From positions 1 to 19,956 of the forward strand of contig JAHEHB010000042.1 of NCBI GenBank assembly GCA_024644775.1: 19,956 nucleotides of DNA. The letters run 5' to 3'. The notes beneath the pieces were generated by a model that was not told where the DNA came from, did no database searches, and saw nothing but the letters and a program-made list of their open reading frames with translations. Shown piece by piece: positions 6,938 through 15,588 of the stretch (position 1 is its first letter; each line of letters starts with the position of its first letter). Source of the DNA: Deltaproteobacteria bacterium (GTDB taxonomy: Bacteria; Desulfobacterota; Desulfobacteria; Desulfobacterales; SURF-15). A program made the translations under genes and the position numbers.

Positions 6938-7141
6938 ATGGAAAAAAAGACGTTTTCGATACCCGATATAACCTGTGGTCACTGCGTTATGGCGATAAAA
7001 AACGAACTCGAAGAACTTGATGGTATAAAAACAGTCGAAGGTGATTCGGACGCCAAAAAAATAACAGTGGAATGGGGTGTCCCGGTAACCGAGGAAACCA
7101 TTAAAGCAACGTTGAAAGCGCTTAACTATCCGGCTACTTAA
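6938..7141 (+). CDS. copZ: Copper-chaperone-like HMA-domain protein
   Basis: The 67-residue protein is a single heavy-metal-associated domain. Its metal site is DITCGHCVMAI (Cys13 and Cys16, the CxxC of the family's GMTCxxC loop), followed by EELDGIKTVEGDSDAKKITV and a terminal LKALNYPAT, all typical of CopZ-like cytoplasmic copper chaperones. Such proteins bind Cu(I) with the two cysteines and hand it to the P-type ATPase, which is encoded next. The ribosome-binding site AAAGGAA lies about 8 nt upstream. It is the first gene of the island, behind the predicted promoter, and 73 nt before the ATPase gene. The copZ name rests on domain and context; metal specificity is inferred. Confidence 0.88.
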   Translation: MEKKTFSIPDITCGHCVMAIKNELEELDGIKTVEGDSDAKKITVEWGVPVTEETIKATLKALNYPAT

Positions 7142-7214
7142 CCCGAAAAATCTGGACCAAAAAGGATCTGCCATATTCTATTTTTAGTTTCGAAAAAATT
7201 TGGATAGGCGAAAT

Positions 7215-9689
7215 ATGTCGAATGATGCAGTTACCTTGCCGATTAGTGGAATGACCTGCGCCAACTGTGCCATGAACATTGAGCGTACGGTTAAAAAGCT
7301 TAACGGTGTTAAAGATGCCCACGTCAACTTTGCAGCGGAGCAGGCAGCTGTTTCGTATGACTCGCAACAGCTCCAACTCAAAGAGGTCGTCGAAAAGATC
7401 CATAGTTCCGGGTATTCCGTCCCAACCAGCCGGTCGGAGTTTGCGGTCACGGGAATGACCTGTGCCAATTGCGCAGCGAACATCGAAAGAGCCTTAAACA
7501 AGAAAGTTTCGGGCGTTGTGAACGCTTCGGTCAATTTTGCCAGTGAACGGGCAGCAGTGGAATATATTCCCGGCGTTGCAACCATTGAAGATATGGTGGC
7601 CGCCATCGAAAAAGCCGGCTATGGCGTGATATCCCCGGATGAATCGGATGAATCGGATGAATCGGATGAAACCGGTGAGGAGGAAGATGCGGAGCAGGTT
7701 GCCCGCCGGGCTGAAATTGAAGATCAAACCCGGAAATTTATTACCGGCGTGGTCTTTGCCCTGCCACTGTTTGTGCTGAGCATGGCCCGGGATTTTCATT
7801 TCATCGGTCAATGGAGTCATGCGCCCTGGGTCAATTGGTTTTTCTGGGCCTTGGCAACGCCGGTTCAGTTCTATACTGGGTGGGATTTTTACAAAAATGG
7901 ATTTAAAAGTATCAGGAACAAAAGTGCCAATATGGATGTCTTGGTGGCCATGGGATCTTCAGTGGCATACCTCTATTCGTTTGCCCTTCTCCTGTTTCCG
8001 ATATTGGGAGACCACGTCTATTTTGAAACGTCCGCTGTTATTATCACCTTGATAAAGCTGGGCAAAGTGCTCGAATCCAGAACCAAGGGCCGCACCGGGG
8101 GTGCCATCCGGAAGCTGATCGGTCTGCGACCCAAAACTGCCACGATATTAGAAAACGACACTGAAAAGAAAATTCCCATTTTCCGAGTTAAAGTGAGTGA
8201 CATCGTGCTTGTTCGACCCGGAGAAAGAATACCGGTAGACGGCGTAGTGATCGACGGCCAGTCTGCTGTGGACGAATCCATGCTCAGTGGTGAACCGTTG
8301 CCGGTTGATAAACACACCGGGGATAAAGTGGTGGGCGGAACAATCAACGGCGAAGGGCTTTTAACATTTAAAGCAAACGCCATCGGCAGGGATACCGTTT
8401 TGGCACAGATCATCCGTTTGGTGCAAGAAGCCCAGGGCAGCAAAGCGCCCATCCAAGCGCTGGCTGATAAAGTCGCGGCCGTCTTTGTACCCGCTATCAT
8501 TGCGATGGCAATCGTCGTGTTTTGCCTATGGTGGGGTATCACCGGCGAATTTGTTCCGGCAATGATAAGACTCGTCGCCGTCCTCGTCATTGCCTGTCCA
8601 TGCGCCTTAGGGCTGGCAACTCCTACGGCGATAATGGCCGGCACCGGAAAAGGCGCCGAAAAGGGGATTCTATTTAAAAACAGCGAAGCTCTGGAGATGG
8701 CAACCCACCTCGATACCATCGTGCTGGATAAAACCGGGACAATCACTATCGGAAAGCCCGCTGTTGTCGATATCGTACCGATTGAACCCCAATGCAAAAC
8801 GGAGACGGAACTTTTGAAACTTGCGGCCTCAGTAGAAAAAGGCTCAGAACATCCTTTGGGAAAAGCCATTGTAAAACGCGCCGAAGCAGATAACGTCGAA
8901 CTTTTGGCTCCGAAAAATTTCAAGGCATCAGGCGGAATGGGCGTTGAAGCTGGAATCGACGGTAAAATGGTGATGGTGGGAAAACCCAACTGGTTCCAGG
9001 AAACGGGAATAGAGATCGGATTGGCCAACGATCGGATCCGCCGGCTTCAATCCCAAGGTAAAACAGTAATGGTGATTGCGCGGGAAAGGCAGCTTTGCGG
9101 ATTGATTGCCGTTTCCGACGAAATCAAGCCTGATTCGCCTGAAGCGATCCGGGAGTTGCAAGACCAGAACCTTAACGTGGTCATGCTCACGGGAGATAAT
9201 ATTGAAACGGCTCGAACCATTGGTAATCAGGTTCACATCGATGATATTTTTTCAGAAGTCAAGCCGGATGAAAAATCTTCCAAGGTAAAAGAATTACAGG
9301 AAAAAAACCATCGGGTTGGAATGGTGGGAGATGGCATCAATGATGCCCCTGCTCTGGCGCAAGCCGATGTGGGGCTTGCCATTGGAACCGGAACAGATGT
9401 CGCCATCGAAACAGCAGACGTAATTTTATCCAGCGGCAGTCTTATCGGTGTTCCCCGGGCAATTCATTTAAGCCGGGCAACGATGAGGACCATCAAACAA
9501 AATCTCTTTTGGGCCTTCGGTTACAATGTTATTTTGATTCCGATTGCCGCCGGCGTTTTGTATCCTTTCGAGTCTCTGCCCACCATATTACGGCAATTGC
9601 ATCCGATTCTGGCAGCCCTGGCGATGGCCTTTAGCAGTGTTTCGGTTGTAACAAACAGCCTCCGCCTTTACAAAACAAAGATAAGATAG
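7215..9689 (+). CDS. copA: Cu(I)-exporting P1B-type ATPase CopA
   Basis: From the ATG at 7215 (preferred over an in-frame TTG at 7200; AGGCG precedes it) the protein has 824 residues. Two N-terminal HMA domains each carry GMTCANC (residues 12-18 and 80-86). A Ser/Asp/Glu-rich linker near 142-160 joins them to the membrane part. ATPase signatures follow: MLSGEP in the actuator domain (about 356-361), CPC in the sixth membrane helix (461-463), phosphorylated Asp505 in DKTGT, the HP pair at 546-547, and GDGINDAP at 705-712. The CPC, a Tyr-Asn pair in helix 7 (770-771) and MAFSS in helix 8 (804-808) define the copper(I) P1B-1 group. It pumps Cu(I) out of the cytoplasm. The island downstream suggests the exported copper may be handled by periplasmic proteins. 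Confidence 0.96.
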   Translation: MSNDAVTLPISGMTCANCAMNIERTVKKLNGVKDAHVNFAAEQAAVSYDSQQLQLKEVVEKIHSSGYSVPTSRSEFAVTGMTCANCAANIERALNKKVSGVVNASVNFASERAAVEYIPGVATIEDMVAAIEKAGYGVISPDESDESDESDETGEEEDAEQVARRAEIEDQTRKFITGVVFALPLFVLSMARDFHFIGQWSHAPWVNWFFWALATPVQFYTGWDFYKNGFKSIRNKSANMDVLVAMGSSVAYLYSFALLLFPILGDHVYFETSAVIITLIKLGKVLESRTKGRTGGAIRKLIGLRPKTATILENDTEKKIPIFRVKVSDIVLVRPGERIPVDGVVIDGQSAVDESMLSGEPLPVDKHTGDKVVGGTINGEGLLTFKANAIGRDTVLAQIIRLVQEAQGSKAPIQALADKVAAVFVPAIIAMAIVVFCLWWGITGEFVPAMIRLVAVLVIACPCALGLATPTAIMAGTGKGAEKGILFKNSEALEMATHLDTIVLDKTGTITIGKPAVVDIVPIEPQCKTETELLKLAASVEKGSEHPLGKAIVKRAEADNVELLAPKNFKASGGMGVEAGIDGKMVMVGKPNWFQETGIEIGLANDRIRRLQSQGKTVMVIARERQLCGLIAVSDEIKPDSPEAIRELQDQNLNVVMLTGDNIETARTIGNQVHIDDIFSEVKPDEKSSKVKELQEKNHRVGMVGDGINDAPALAQADVGLAIGTGTDVAIETADVILSSGSLIGVPRAIHLSRATMRTIKQNLFWAFGYNVILIPIAAGVLYPFESLPTILRQLHPILAALAMAFSSVSVVTNSLRLYKTKIR
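7638..7670 (+). repeat. Tandem 9-base repeat inside copA
   Basis: Three exact copies of GATGAATCG followed by a partial copy (GATGAA) encode [11 protein letters not shown] in the acidic linker after the second HMA domain. Exact repeats of a multiple of three can expand or contract without breaking the frame. Confidence 0.85.
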
Positions 9690-9718
9690 ACACCGTTGTT
9701 AACACATTTAACAGTCGT

Positions 9719-10243
9719 ATGAAATCAAATGTAATCGTAATTAAAACATGCAAATGTCTCGTCTTGATGGCACTGTTTATGATTCTAGTTGGGTATGGAT
9801 GCAAACAGTCCCAGCAGAACGGTCTAAAAGTTGGAGAGGCACCACCAACGTTTACGCTTTCAATGCTGCGGGGAGATCAGGTTAGCCTGCAGGACGATTT
9901 CAAAGATAAAGTGGTTATGGTACGTTTCTGGGCGGATTGGTGCCCCTTTTGCGAAGAGGAGATGAAAGCGATAGAACCCATTTACAAAAAATATAGAGAG
10001 AAAGGCTTCGTGATATTGGCAATAAATGTGGCACAATCTGTGAAAACCGTTAAAAAATATGTAAACCGATTAGGGCTTTCATATCCTATCCTTCTTGATT
10101 CCGATTCTGCCACCGCAAAGAAATATGGAGTTGCGGGCTTGCCGACAACATTCATTCTTGATAGAGGCGGTATCGTCAGAGAAAAACTGCTGGGAGAAGC
10201 TAGTGGAGAAATCTTCGAAACTTTGATACTAAACTATTTATGA
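9719..10243 (+). CDS. TlpA/ResA-like membrane-tethered thioredoxin
   Basis: The 174-residue protein has a hydrophobic N-terminus (about 13-27) ending in GYGC (Cys28), which is either a non-canonical lipobox or a membrane anchor, then a thioredoxin domain facing outside the cytoplasm. Visible features: VGEAPPTFTLSMLRGDQVSL, VVMVRFWADWCPFCEEEM with redox site CPFC (75-78), and GLPTTFILDRGG with the cis-proline. Such proteins reduce disulfides, for instance in apocytochromes or copper-site cysteines (TlpA, ScoI). Placed between the copper ATPase and a NosL-like gene, a role in keeping copper-binding thiols reduced is a fair inference. There is no clear ribosome-binding site; it starts 29 nt after copA and may be coupled to it. 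Confidence 0.88.
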   Translation: MKSNVIVIKTCKCLVLMALFMILVGYGCKQSQQNGLKVGEAPPTFTLSMLRGDQVSLQDDFKDKVVMVRFWADWCPFCEEEMKAIEPIYKKYREKGFVILAINVAQSVKTVKKYVNRLGLSYPILLDSDSATAKKYGVAGLPTTFILDRGGIVREKLLGEASGEIFETLILNYL

Positions 10244-10339
10244 ATGCTTGAATTCCAATCCCCCTCTTTCTATCAATCCGTTGATATCAAGTTTTCAAAT
10301 CAGACGACTTTCCTACTTCCTTTTTAATCGCGCCTCTCT

Positions 10340-10345
10340 TATAAT
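10340..10345 (+). promoter_or_regulatory. Possible internal -10 box before the first nosL-like gene
   Basis: A perfect TATAAT lies 31 bases before the ATG at 10376, in the 132-base gap after the thioredoxin gene, the largest gap in the island. The -35 region is poor (TTCCTT at 17-base spacing), so an activator-dependent internal promoter is possible but unproven. Confidence 0.3.
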
Positions 10346-10375
10346 GATTTACAGAAATTAATAGGAGGGTCAACT

Positions 10376-10957
10376 ATGAATCATTCAAGAAGAAACTTTT
10401 TATATATGGCGATGTTGAGCCCATTTGTAATCGCCACCCCCATACAGGTTCCGGCACAAGGGCGCCAACATGGATCTCAGAAAAAGAATGGATACGACAC
10501 CGACCAGGCATCGGTCGAAAGGAATCTACCTGCCGACATTCAGAAGCACCGACATTGCCCATGGTGCGGCATGGATCGTCTGAAGTTTAACTTTAGCCGC
10601 ATGTTTATCGAATATCACGATGGAAGCAGTCAGGGAACCTGCAGCATCCGATGCATGGCTGTTGAACTGCCCTCCTATCTTGAAAAGACACCCGTCTCTC
10701 TGTATGCGGCAGATATTCACACCAAGCAATTGATCAACGCCGAGACTGCATTCTGGACTCTGGGCGGCAAAAAACCCGGAGTGATGACACGACGCGGTAA
10801 ATGGGCATTTGCCACGGAAGGGGCCGCTCAAAAGTTTCTGGAAGAAAACGGTGGAAAACTCGTCACATGGGATGATGCGATAAAAGCTGCTTACCTTGAT
10901 CTTTATCAAGACACCCGAATGATCCGACAACGAAGAAAGATGAGGAAAAAAAAGTAG
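10376..10957 (+). CDS. NosL-like copper-binding protein
   Basis: The 193-residue protein has a short twin-arginine-like N-terminus (HSRRNFLYMAML, hydrophobic to about 27), so it is probably exported. The NosL signature HCPWCGM (Cys61, Cys64, Met66) is followed by SRMFIEYHDGSSQGTCSIRC (Cys89, Cys93), ADIHTKQLINAETAFWTLGG and WAFATEGAAQKFLEENGGKL, the usual order of NosL blocks. NosL of denitrifiers is an outer lipoprotein that binds Cu(I) through the CxxCxM region and delivers it to nitrous oxide reductase; no nosZ lies here. It has a strong ribosome-binding site (AGGAGGG), a basic tail (RQRRKMRKKK), and no canonical lipobox. It is cotranscribed with the next gene (9-nt gap). Confidence 0.85.
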   Translation: MNHSRRNFLYMAMLSPFVIATPIQVPAQGRQHGSQKKNGYDTDQASVERNLPADIQKHRHCPWCGMDRLKFNFSRMFIEYHDGSSQGTCSIRCMAVELPSYLEKTPVSLYAADIHTKQLINAETAFWTLGGKKPGVMTRRGKWAFATEGAAQKFLEENGGKLVTWDDAIKAAYLDLYQDTRMIRQRRKMRKKK

Positions 10958-10966
10958 CGCAAAAAG

Positions 10967-11653
10967 ATGTATCCTAAAGCGGATTATATATTTGCCCTGT
11001 TTACGGGGCTGCTCGGCAGCCTTCATTGTGTGGGAATGTGCGGTGGTTTGGTTTCAGCATTTTTTTTAAAGATGGACTCCAAAGGCACTGTTTTACCGTA
11101 TTTTTATTACCATTTTGGAAGAATCATGTCCTATATGCTGATCGGTACGGCTGCCGCCGCTCTTGGAATGGCTCTGGCGAGCACCGGTCTGTTTGGAAAA
11201 ATGCAGGGAATTCTGAAGATAATAGCCGGAATTGTTGTTACTATCATGGGACTGGATATGCTCGGATTCTTGCCATGGCGTTTGTCCTTTGAAAGTATTC
11301 CCGTCTCTTCGTTACAAAAAATGTACAGAAGCGCGATTCATAAAAAATCTTTAATAGGGTTTTTAATGGGGGGAACACTCAACGGTTTCTTACCATGCAC
11401 GCTGGTCATGGCCATTGCCATCAAAGCCGCTTCAACCGGCAATCCCCTGCAGGGCGGATTATTAATGTTGGCTTTAGGTATGGGAACACTCCCTTCCATG
11501 CTCTTTGTCAGCTTTGCCTTCGCAAAAATCGGAGCCGCAGCAAGGGGGATGTTATCCAGGCTTGCAGCGGTTGTCATCATCATAATTGGTATAAAAACGC
11601 TATACGAAGGTTATTCCTATTTCAATATTATGAAAGGGTTGGCGAACTGGTAG
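10967..11653 (+). CDS. UreH/TauE-SafE-like membrane protein
   Basis: The 228-residue protein has about six membrane helices. Its signature LHCVGMCGG (residues 19-27) and LNGFLPC (138-144) mark the DsbD-like/UreH-type family often labelled sulfite exporter TauE/SafE. Relatives occur beside copper P-type ATPases in oxidase-assembly loci and are thought to move metal or reducing power across the membrane. The two cysteine sites lie in membrane helices and could bind Cu or carry thiols. No good ribosome-binding site is visible; the gene starts 9 nt after the NosL-like gene, suggesting translational coupling. Substrate is unknown; copper or reductant transfer is inferred from context. Confidence 0.85.
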   Translation: MYPKADYIFALFTGLLGSLHCVGMCGGLVSAFFLKMDSKGTVLPYFYYHFGRIMSYMLIGTAAAALGMALASTGLFGKMQGILKIIAGIVVTIMGLDMLGFLPWRLSFESIPVSSLQKMYRSAIHKKSLIGFLMGGTLNGFLPCTLVMAIAIKAASTGNPLQGGLLMLALGMGTLPSMLFVSFAFAKIGAAARGMLSRLAAVVIIIIGIKTLYEGYSYFNIMKGLANW

Positions 11654-11684
11654 CCAATGGTTGATATCCGGAAAGGTCGGTTAC

Positions 11685-12002
11685 ATGGACGGTAGAAAGT
11701 CGAATATCTTATTCTGGTATATATTCGTTAACATTATCATTCTGATCCTATTTTATGGCCATGCGTTGTTTACGAAAAGACATGCTGTGGCCTCGTTGAA
11801 AAACAAGGGCGAGATGGTCCGTCGGCTGCAACTCACCGACCTATGCCTTTTTACAGAAGCCCGATACACACGGCATTTGTCCCAAGCTGATTTGAACACG
11901 CCTTTTCAGGACCACCCGTTTTCGTTGGAACATTTTCCATCGGGCTCTTTGGTCACAGTACCGCAGACAGTAAGAAAAATTAACAAACCACCAAATGATT
12001 AG
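11685..12002 (+). CDS. Small membrane-anchored protein of unknown function
   Basis: From the ATG at 11685 (AAAGG upstream; an earlier in-frame TTG at 11661 is less likely) the protein has 105 residues: MDGRKSNILFWYIFVNIIIL with one hydrophobic helix to about residue 26, then an outside domain with LTDLCLFTEARYTRHLSQAD, FQDHPFSLEHFPSGSLVTVP and a basic end. It has one cysteine and several histidines, so metal binding is possible but not shown. I do not recognise a family. It ends 8 nt before the ABC permease gene and is most likely a subunit or partner of that transporter. Confidence 0.7.
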   Translation: MDGRKSNILFWYIFVNIIILILFYGHALFTKRHAVASLKNKGEMVRRLQLTDLCLFTEARYTRHLSQADLNTPFQDHPFSLEHFPSGSLVTVPQTVRKINKPPND

Positions 12003-12010
12003 GGAATAAA

Positions 12011-13144
12011 ATGGGACGTTGGATCAAGCGGCAAAGATACATTATTGACTTTACTCTTTCCTCGCTGCTCAGAAGAAAAGGGAGGAACGTGGGATTGCTC
12101 CTTGCGTATTCCTTGACTATCTTCATGCTGGCATCGGTAATATTCTTCACTCACTCGCTCAGGGAAGAAGCCTCGATTATTCTAAACCAAGCACCGGAAA
12201 TGGTGGTTCAACGGGTTGTTGCGGGCCGCCACGACCTTATGCCGGTTCGTTATTTAAATAAAATAAGAGAAATAAGAGGCGTTATTTCGGGAAACGGCCG
12301 GCTTTGGGGCTATCATTACGATCCCGTTGTCGGCGCCAACTACACATTGATCGTACCGGAAGATTTCCAGTATGGTGTGGGAAATGTAGCCATCGGAGAA
12401 GGTATCTCTAGAAGCCGGCTGGTGTACAAAGGCGATAGACTGTTATTCAGATCATATGCGGGGAAGCCCGTCAACCTGAAAATTGTTGAATTACTGTCGT
12501 CAGAATCAGAAATCATATCCTCGGATCTCATATTGATTTCAGAAAAAGACTTTAGAAATCTAACCGGCATTTCAAATGAATATGTCACTGATGCGACGCT
12601 CCGGGTGAGAAACCAACGAGAACTCACAACGATTGCCGGAAAACTCACAACGATGCTGCCGGATACAAGACCGATTATCAAAGACGAGATATTACGAACG
12701 TATAAGTCTATCTTTAATTGGCGCGCGGGAATAATGCTTGTACTTCTCTCCGGTGCTTGTTTGGCCTTTATTATTTTTGCGTGGACCAAAGCATCGGGGT
12801 TAAGTGCGGAGGAAAAACGGGAAATCGGGATTCTTAAAGCGCTGGGCTGGGAGACCTCGGATGTGTTGATGATGAAATTTTGGGAAGGTGCGTTGGTATC
12901 CTTCTTGTCATTTCTGGCAGGAATCATATTTGCTTATGTTCATGTCTTTTTTACATCCTCAACCTTGTTTGAACCGGCCCTGAAGGGCTGGTCCGTGCTC
13001 TATCCCGATTTCAAACTGATGCCCTTTATTGATGCCGGTCAAATTTCAACGTTATTTGTCCTTACGGTCATTCCCTACACTGTGGCAACCATTATCCCTT
13101 CCTGGCGTGCCGCAATCGCCGATCCGGATTCTGCAATGAGGTAA
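12011..13144 (+). CDS. FtsX-type ABC transporter permease
   Basis: The 377-residue protein has the MacB/LolCE/FtsX architecture: one N-terminal membrane helix (about 28-48), an extracytoplasmic domain (about 50-235), then three C-terminal helices (about 238-258, 290-312, 340-365). EEKREIGILKALGWETSDVL (about 266-285) is the coupling segment facing the ATPase, and the protein ends with the typical P-x-x-A-x-R (IPSWRAAIADPDSAMR). Such transporters use cytoplasmic ATP hydrolysis to move outside-facing domains rather than to pass a substrate through the membrane. It lies 7 nt before its ATPase gene. Given flanking NosL-like genes, the cargo may be a metal-binding lipoprotein or copper itself; this is inference. 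Confidence 0.88.
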   Translation: MGRWIKRQRYIIDFTLSSLLRRKGRNVGLLLAYSLTIFMLASVIFFTHSLREEASIILNQAPEMVVQRVVAGRHDLMPVRYLNKIREIRGVISGNGRLWGYHYDPVVGANYTLIVPEDFQYGVGNVAIGEGISRSRLVYKGDRLLFRSYAGKPVNLKIVELLSSESEIISSDLILISEKDFRNLTGISNEYVTDATLRVRNQRELTTIAGKLTTMLPDTRPIIKDEILRTYKSIFNWRAGIMLVLLSGACLAFIIFAWTKASGLSAEEKREIGILKALGWETSDVLMMKFWEGALVSFLSFLAGIIFAYVHVFFTSSTLFEPALKGWSVLYPDFKLMPFIDAGQISTLFVLTVIPYTVATIIPSWRAAIADPDSAMR

Positions 13145-13151
13145 AAAGAGA

Positions 13152-13829
13152 ATGATAAAGCTTATCAATATTAGAAAAACATTCAATATCGATAAACCGA
13201 GTGAATACTCGGCCGTAAGGGGGGTGAGCTTGCTTATTGGCGCCAATACGGTTACGGTATTAAAAGGTCCCAATGGCTCAGGGAAAACCTCGCTGCTGAG
13301 CATTATCGGCTGCATGTCAAGGCCCACATCAGGTAGAATCACACTTGTGGATCGTGAAATAACAAGCCTTCCCGAAAGATTTCTTACTGACATAAGACGA
13401 AAGACATTTGGGTTCATTTTTCAAAACTTCAATCTGATTAGAGGATTAACCGTATTGGAAAACGTGATGTTACCCGCATATCCTCTCGCAGAAAACTATT
13501 CGGACATCAAATCTAAGGCCCTAAACTTGCTTGAATTATTTCAAATTTTATCCAAGTCATCAGCGAAAGTCGAGTGGCTTTCCGGTGGAGAGATACAACG
13601 GGTGACCATCGCAAGAGCACTGATTAACGACCCTTCCGTTATCGTAGCTGACGAACCGACTGCACACCTTGATACCAGCCTATCCTACAAATTTATGGAG
13701 ATCGTGGAAAATTTTAAGACTGAGGGTAAAACTGTCCTTATCGCAAGCCATGACCCCATCGTCTGCAAATCAGAGATTGTAGACAAGGTAATTAACCTTC
13801 GGGATGGAAAAATGGTGGTGGGCAATTGA
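13152..13829 (+). CDS. ABC transporter ATP-binding protein
   Basis: The 225-residue protein has every ABC motif: Walker A GPNGSGKT (39-46), Q-loop Gln91, signature LSGGE (143-147), Walker B VIVADE (163-168), D-loop HLD (172-174) and H-loop His200. It belongs to the LolD/MacB-type group that partners FtsX permeases. Two copies would power the preceding permease from the cytoplasmic side. The stop overlaps the TTG start of the next gene by 4 nt, so the three genes are one transcription and probably one translation unit. Confidence 0.95.
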   Translation: MIKLINIRKTFNIDKPSEYSAVRGVSLLIGANTVTVLKGPNGSGKTSLLSIIGCMSRPTSGRITLVDREITSLPERFLTDIRRKTFGFIFQNFNLIRGLTVLENVMLPAYPLAENYSDIKSKALNLLELFQILSKSSAKVEWLSGGEIQRVTIARALINDPSVIVADEPTAHLDTSLSYKFMEIVENFKTEGKTVLIASHDPIVCKSEIVDKVINLRDGKMVVGN

Positions 13830-14827
13830 TACTTCATCCTTCGATAATTGCTCTTTTCGTCTCATCCATCCTGATAGCGTCGATGGTCTTATATGGTTCA
13901 TATTATGGTATTAAAATCGTAAAGTATTGGGACATCAAAAGCGGCAGCGAAGTGCAACTAAACCTTGAAAGGCGGACGTATCTGATCTCCACAATCCTCA
14001 ATTATGCTTTTGCCTTTCAGCTTATTACTTTGTTTCTTTATATCCATACAGCAGATAATCTGTGCGCTCTCTTTGTCGGAGCGATGTGTGCGGTGGGTAC
14101 CCTCAATGTGAACGCTTATGGCTTTCCGACGCTCATCATGAAGATATTAAACTTTATCCTGGCAGCGCTTTGGCTGATTTTAAACTATGCGGACAACAGA
14201 GCGTACGATTATCCACTCGTCAAGAAAAAATACGTGCTGCTGATTATCATTGCACCATTTATCCTGACTGAAGTGATACTCCTGACGAAGTATTTCTTAG
14301 GTTTAAGGCCGGATGTCATTACCTCGTGCTGCGGCGCTCTTTTTAGCCCGGATGCAAAATCTCCCGCATCGGAGTTAGTAGCGTTGCCGCGCAACGCGAT
14401 GGAAATCGCATTTTTTCTATCGATGGGTTTGGCCATTATCTCCGGCCTTTATTTTTATGCAAAGGAGAAAGGGGCCTATCTTTTTTCAATTATGTCCGTT
14501 GTTGCATTCTTCGTATCGATTGAATCAATCATTGCCTTTATTTCTTTGTACGTTTACGAAATACCCACCCATCATTGCCCAACCTGCATTTTACAGAAAG
14601 AATATGGATATATCGGTTATCCGCTTTATTTCAAGCTTTTCGGTGGGGTGGTCGCCGGAATGGGCGTGGGTGAATTGATGCCCTTCAGAGATATCAAAAG
14701 TTTAAAAAAAATCGTTCCTGCGATTCAGAAGAAGCTGACGCTTTCGGCAGTAATATTATTCCTCGCTTTTACCACCGTTGTCACATATCGGATACTATTT
14801 TCAAATTTAACCCTTAAAGGATATTAA
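13826..14827 (+). CDS. Polytopic membrane protein with SCC and HHCPTC motifs
   Basis: The 333-residue protein has about eight membrane helices and no family I can name. Distinctive sites are Cys168-Cys169 (TSCCGALFS) and HHCPTCILQKEYGYIGYPLY (His249, His250, Cys251, Cys254) near the last helices; Cys80 and Cys88 lie in a membrane helix. The paired His and Cys residues could bind Cu or Zn, or form a redox disulfide as in VKOR/DsbB-type proteins. The TTG start overlaps the stop of the ATPase gene by 4 nt; a later ATG at 13883 would cut off half of the first helix. Its coupling to the ABC pair suggests it is a dedicated part of this transporter. Transport or redox function is inferred. Confidence 0.75.
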   Translation: MILHPSIIALFVSSILIASMVLYGSYYGIKIVKYWDIKSGSEVQLNLERRTYLISTILNYAFAFQLITLFLYIHTADNLCALFVGAMCAVGTLNVNAYGFPTLIMKILNFILAALWLILNYADNRAYDYPLVKKKYVLLIIIAPFILTEVILLTKYFLGLRPDVITSCCGALFSPDAKSPASELVALPRNAMEIAFFLSMGLAIISGLYFYAKEKGAYLFSIMSVVAFFVSIESIIAFISLYVYEIPTHHCPTCILQKEYGYIGYPLYFKLFGGVVAGMGVGELMPFRDIKSLKKIVPAIQKKLTLSAVILFLAFTTVVTYRILFSNLTLKGY

Positions 14828-14831
14828 TCCA

Positions 14832-14921
14832 AAACCCAAATTAGGGGTTTCACCCATTTAAAATTGTTGAAATTTAGAACAAGGCGTTCTGGGATAACGC
14901 GGTGTTGGGTTAAATTTTAAA
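14832..14921 (+). promoter_or_regulatory. Paired hairpins before the second nosL-like gene
   Basis: AAACCC (14832-14837) and GGGTTT (14845-14850) form a short stem just after the stop of the membrane-protein gene. TTTAAAATT (14857-14865) and AATTTTAAA (14913-14921) are exact inverted repeats 47 bases apart. The arrangement could attenuate or process the transcript. No T-run follows, so a classical terminator is unlikely. Confidence 0.35.
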
Positions 14922-14946
14922 GCTTACAAAATAAGGAGGGAGCGCT

Positions 14947-15588
14947 GTGCGAAAAATCTTTTTTACGATAATATTTTTGCTGGCTATTTTGGTTTTTTCA
15001 AACAATGTATTGGCATCCGAATGCAGTCCGATAGAACATACAAAAAAGGATAAATGCCCTGTGTGCGGGATGTTCGTATACAAATATCCGGACTGGGTCG
15101 CTCAAATCGTGTTTAAAGATCGTTCATACGCTGTGTTTGATGGAGCGAAGGATCTGTTTAGATTTTATTTGAATATACAAAAATATAAACTCCAAAAAGG
15201 ACGGGACACTATTGATTGCATATTTGTAACTGACTACTACACACTCAAACGAATCAATGCGGAAAAGGCCTTTTTTGTATTTGGCAGCGATATTTACGGA
15301 CCGATGGGAAGTGAGCTGATTCCTTTCACTGACAAGTCATCGGCAAAGGAATTTATGAGTGACCATGCGGGAAAGGGAATATTGAGTTTTTCAGAAATAA
15401 CGAATAAGGTGGTTAACAACCTAGATAAACAATCGGACAAACAATCGGATAGAAGGTACGATGAAACGTCATCAATTGCATTACGGGTGGGTAGTGATCT
15501 TCATGGGGCTTGTTACCACCATTGCCGCTCACGGCTTTGGACGAATGGCGTATACCATTATCCTTCCAGCCATGCAGGATGGTCTTAA
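14947..15588 (+). CDS. Second NosL-like protein with a read-through tail
   Basis: The GTG start has a strong ribosome-binding site (AAGGAGGG). The 213-residue product has a signal peptide (cleavage near NVLAS) and the NosL signature KCPVCGM (Cys37, Cys40, Met42), then YAVFDGAKDLFRFYLN, ITEEK-type blocks ending in KGILSFSEIT. NosL-like proteins bind Cu(I) outside the cytoplasm. Homologous sequence appears to end near residue 160. Beyond it the frame contains a 12-base tandem repeat (GATAAACAATCG, GACAAACAATCG) and then runs 128 nt into the next gene in another frame. I infer a lost stop or a small indel; the tail (about residues 172-213) is not expected to be functional. It is the last intact copper-island gene. 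Confidence 0.82.
   Translation: MRKIFFTIIFLLAILVFSNNVLASECSPIEHTKKDKCPVCGMFVYKYPDWVAQIVFKDRSYAVFDGAKDLFRFYLNIQKYKLQKGRDTIDCIFVTDYYTLKRINAEKAFFVFGSDIYGPMGSELIPFTDKSSAKEFMSDHAGKGILSFSEITNKVVNNLDKQSDKQSDRRYDETSSIALRVGSDLHGACYHHCRSRLWTNGVYHYPSSHAGWS

Noticed and set aside
8018..9028. Long minus-strand open frame of 336 codons inside copA
   Set aside because: It is antisense to a complete P-type ATPase with all motifs; the Ser/Thr/Pro-rich product is typical of antisense reading.
10526..11026. Minus-strand open frame across the NosL-like and UreH-like genes
   Set aside because: Overlaps two well-supported genes in the opposite direction.
12340..12927. Minus-strand open frame of 195 codons within the permease gene
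   Set aside because: The sense strand encodes a clear FtsX-type permease with matching neighbours; the antisense product has no recognisable features.
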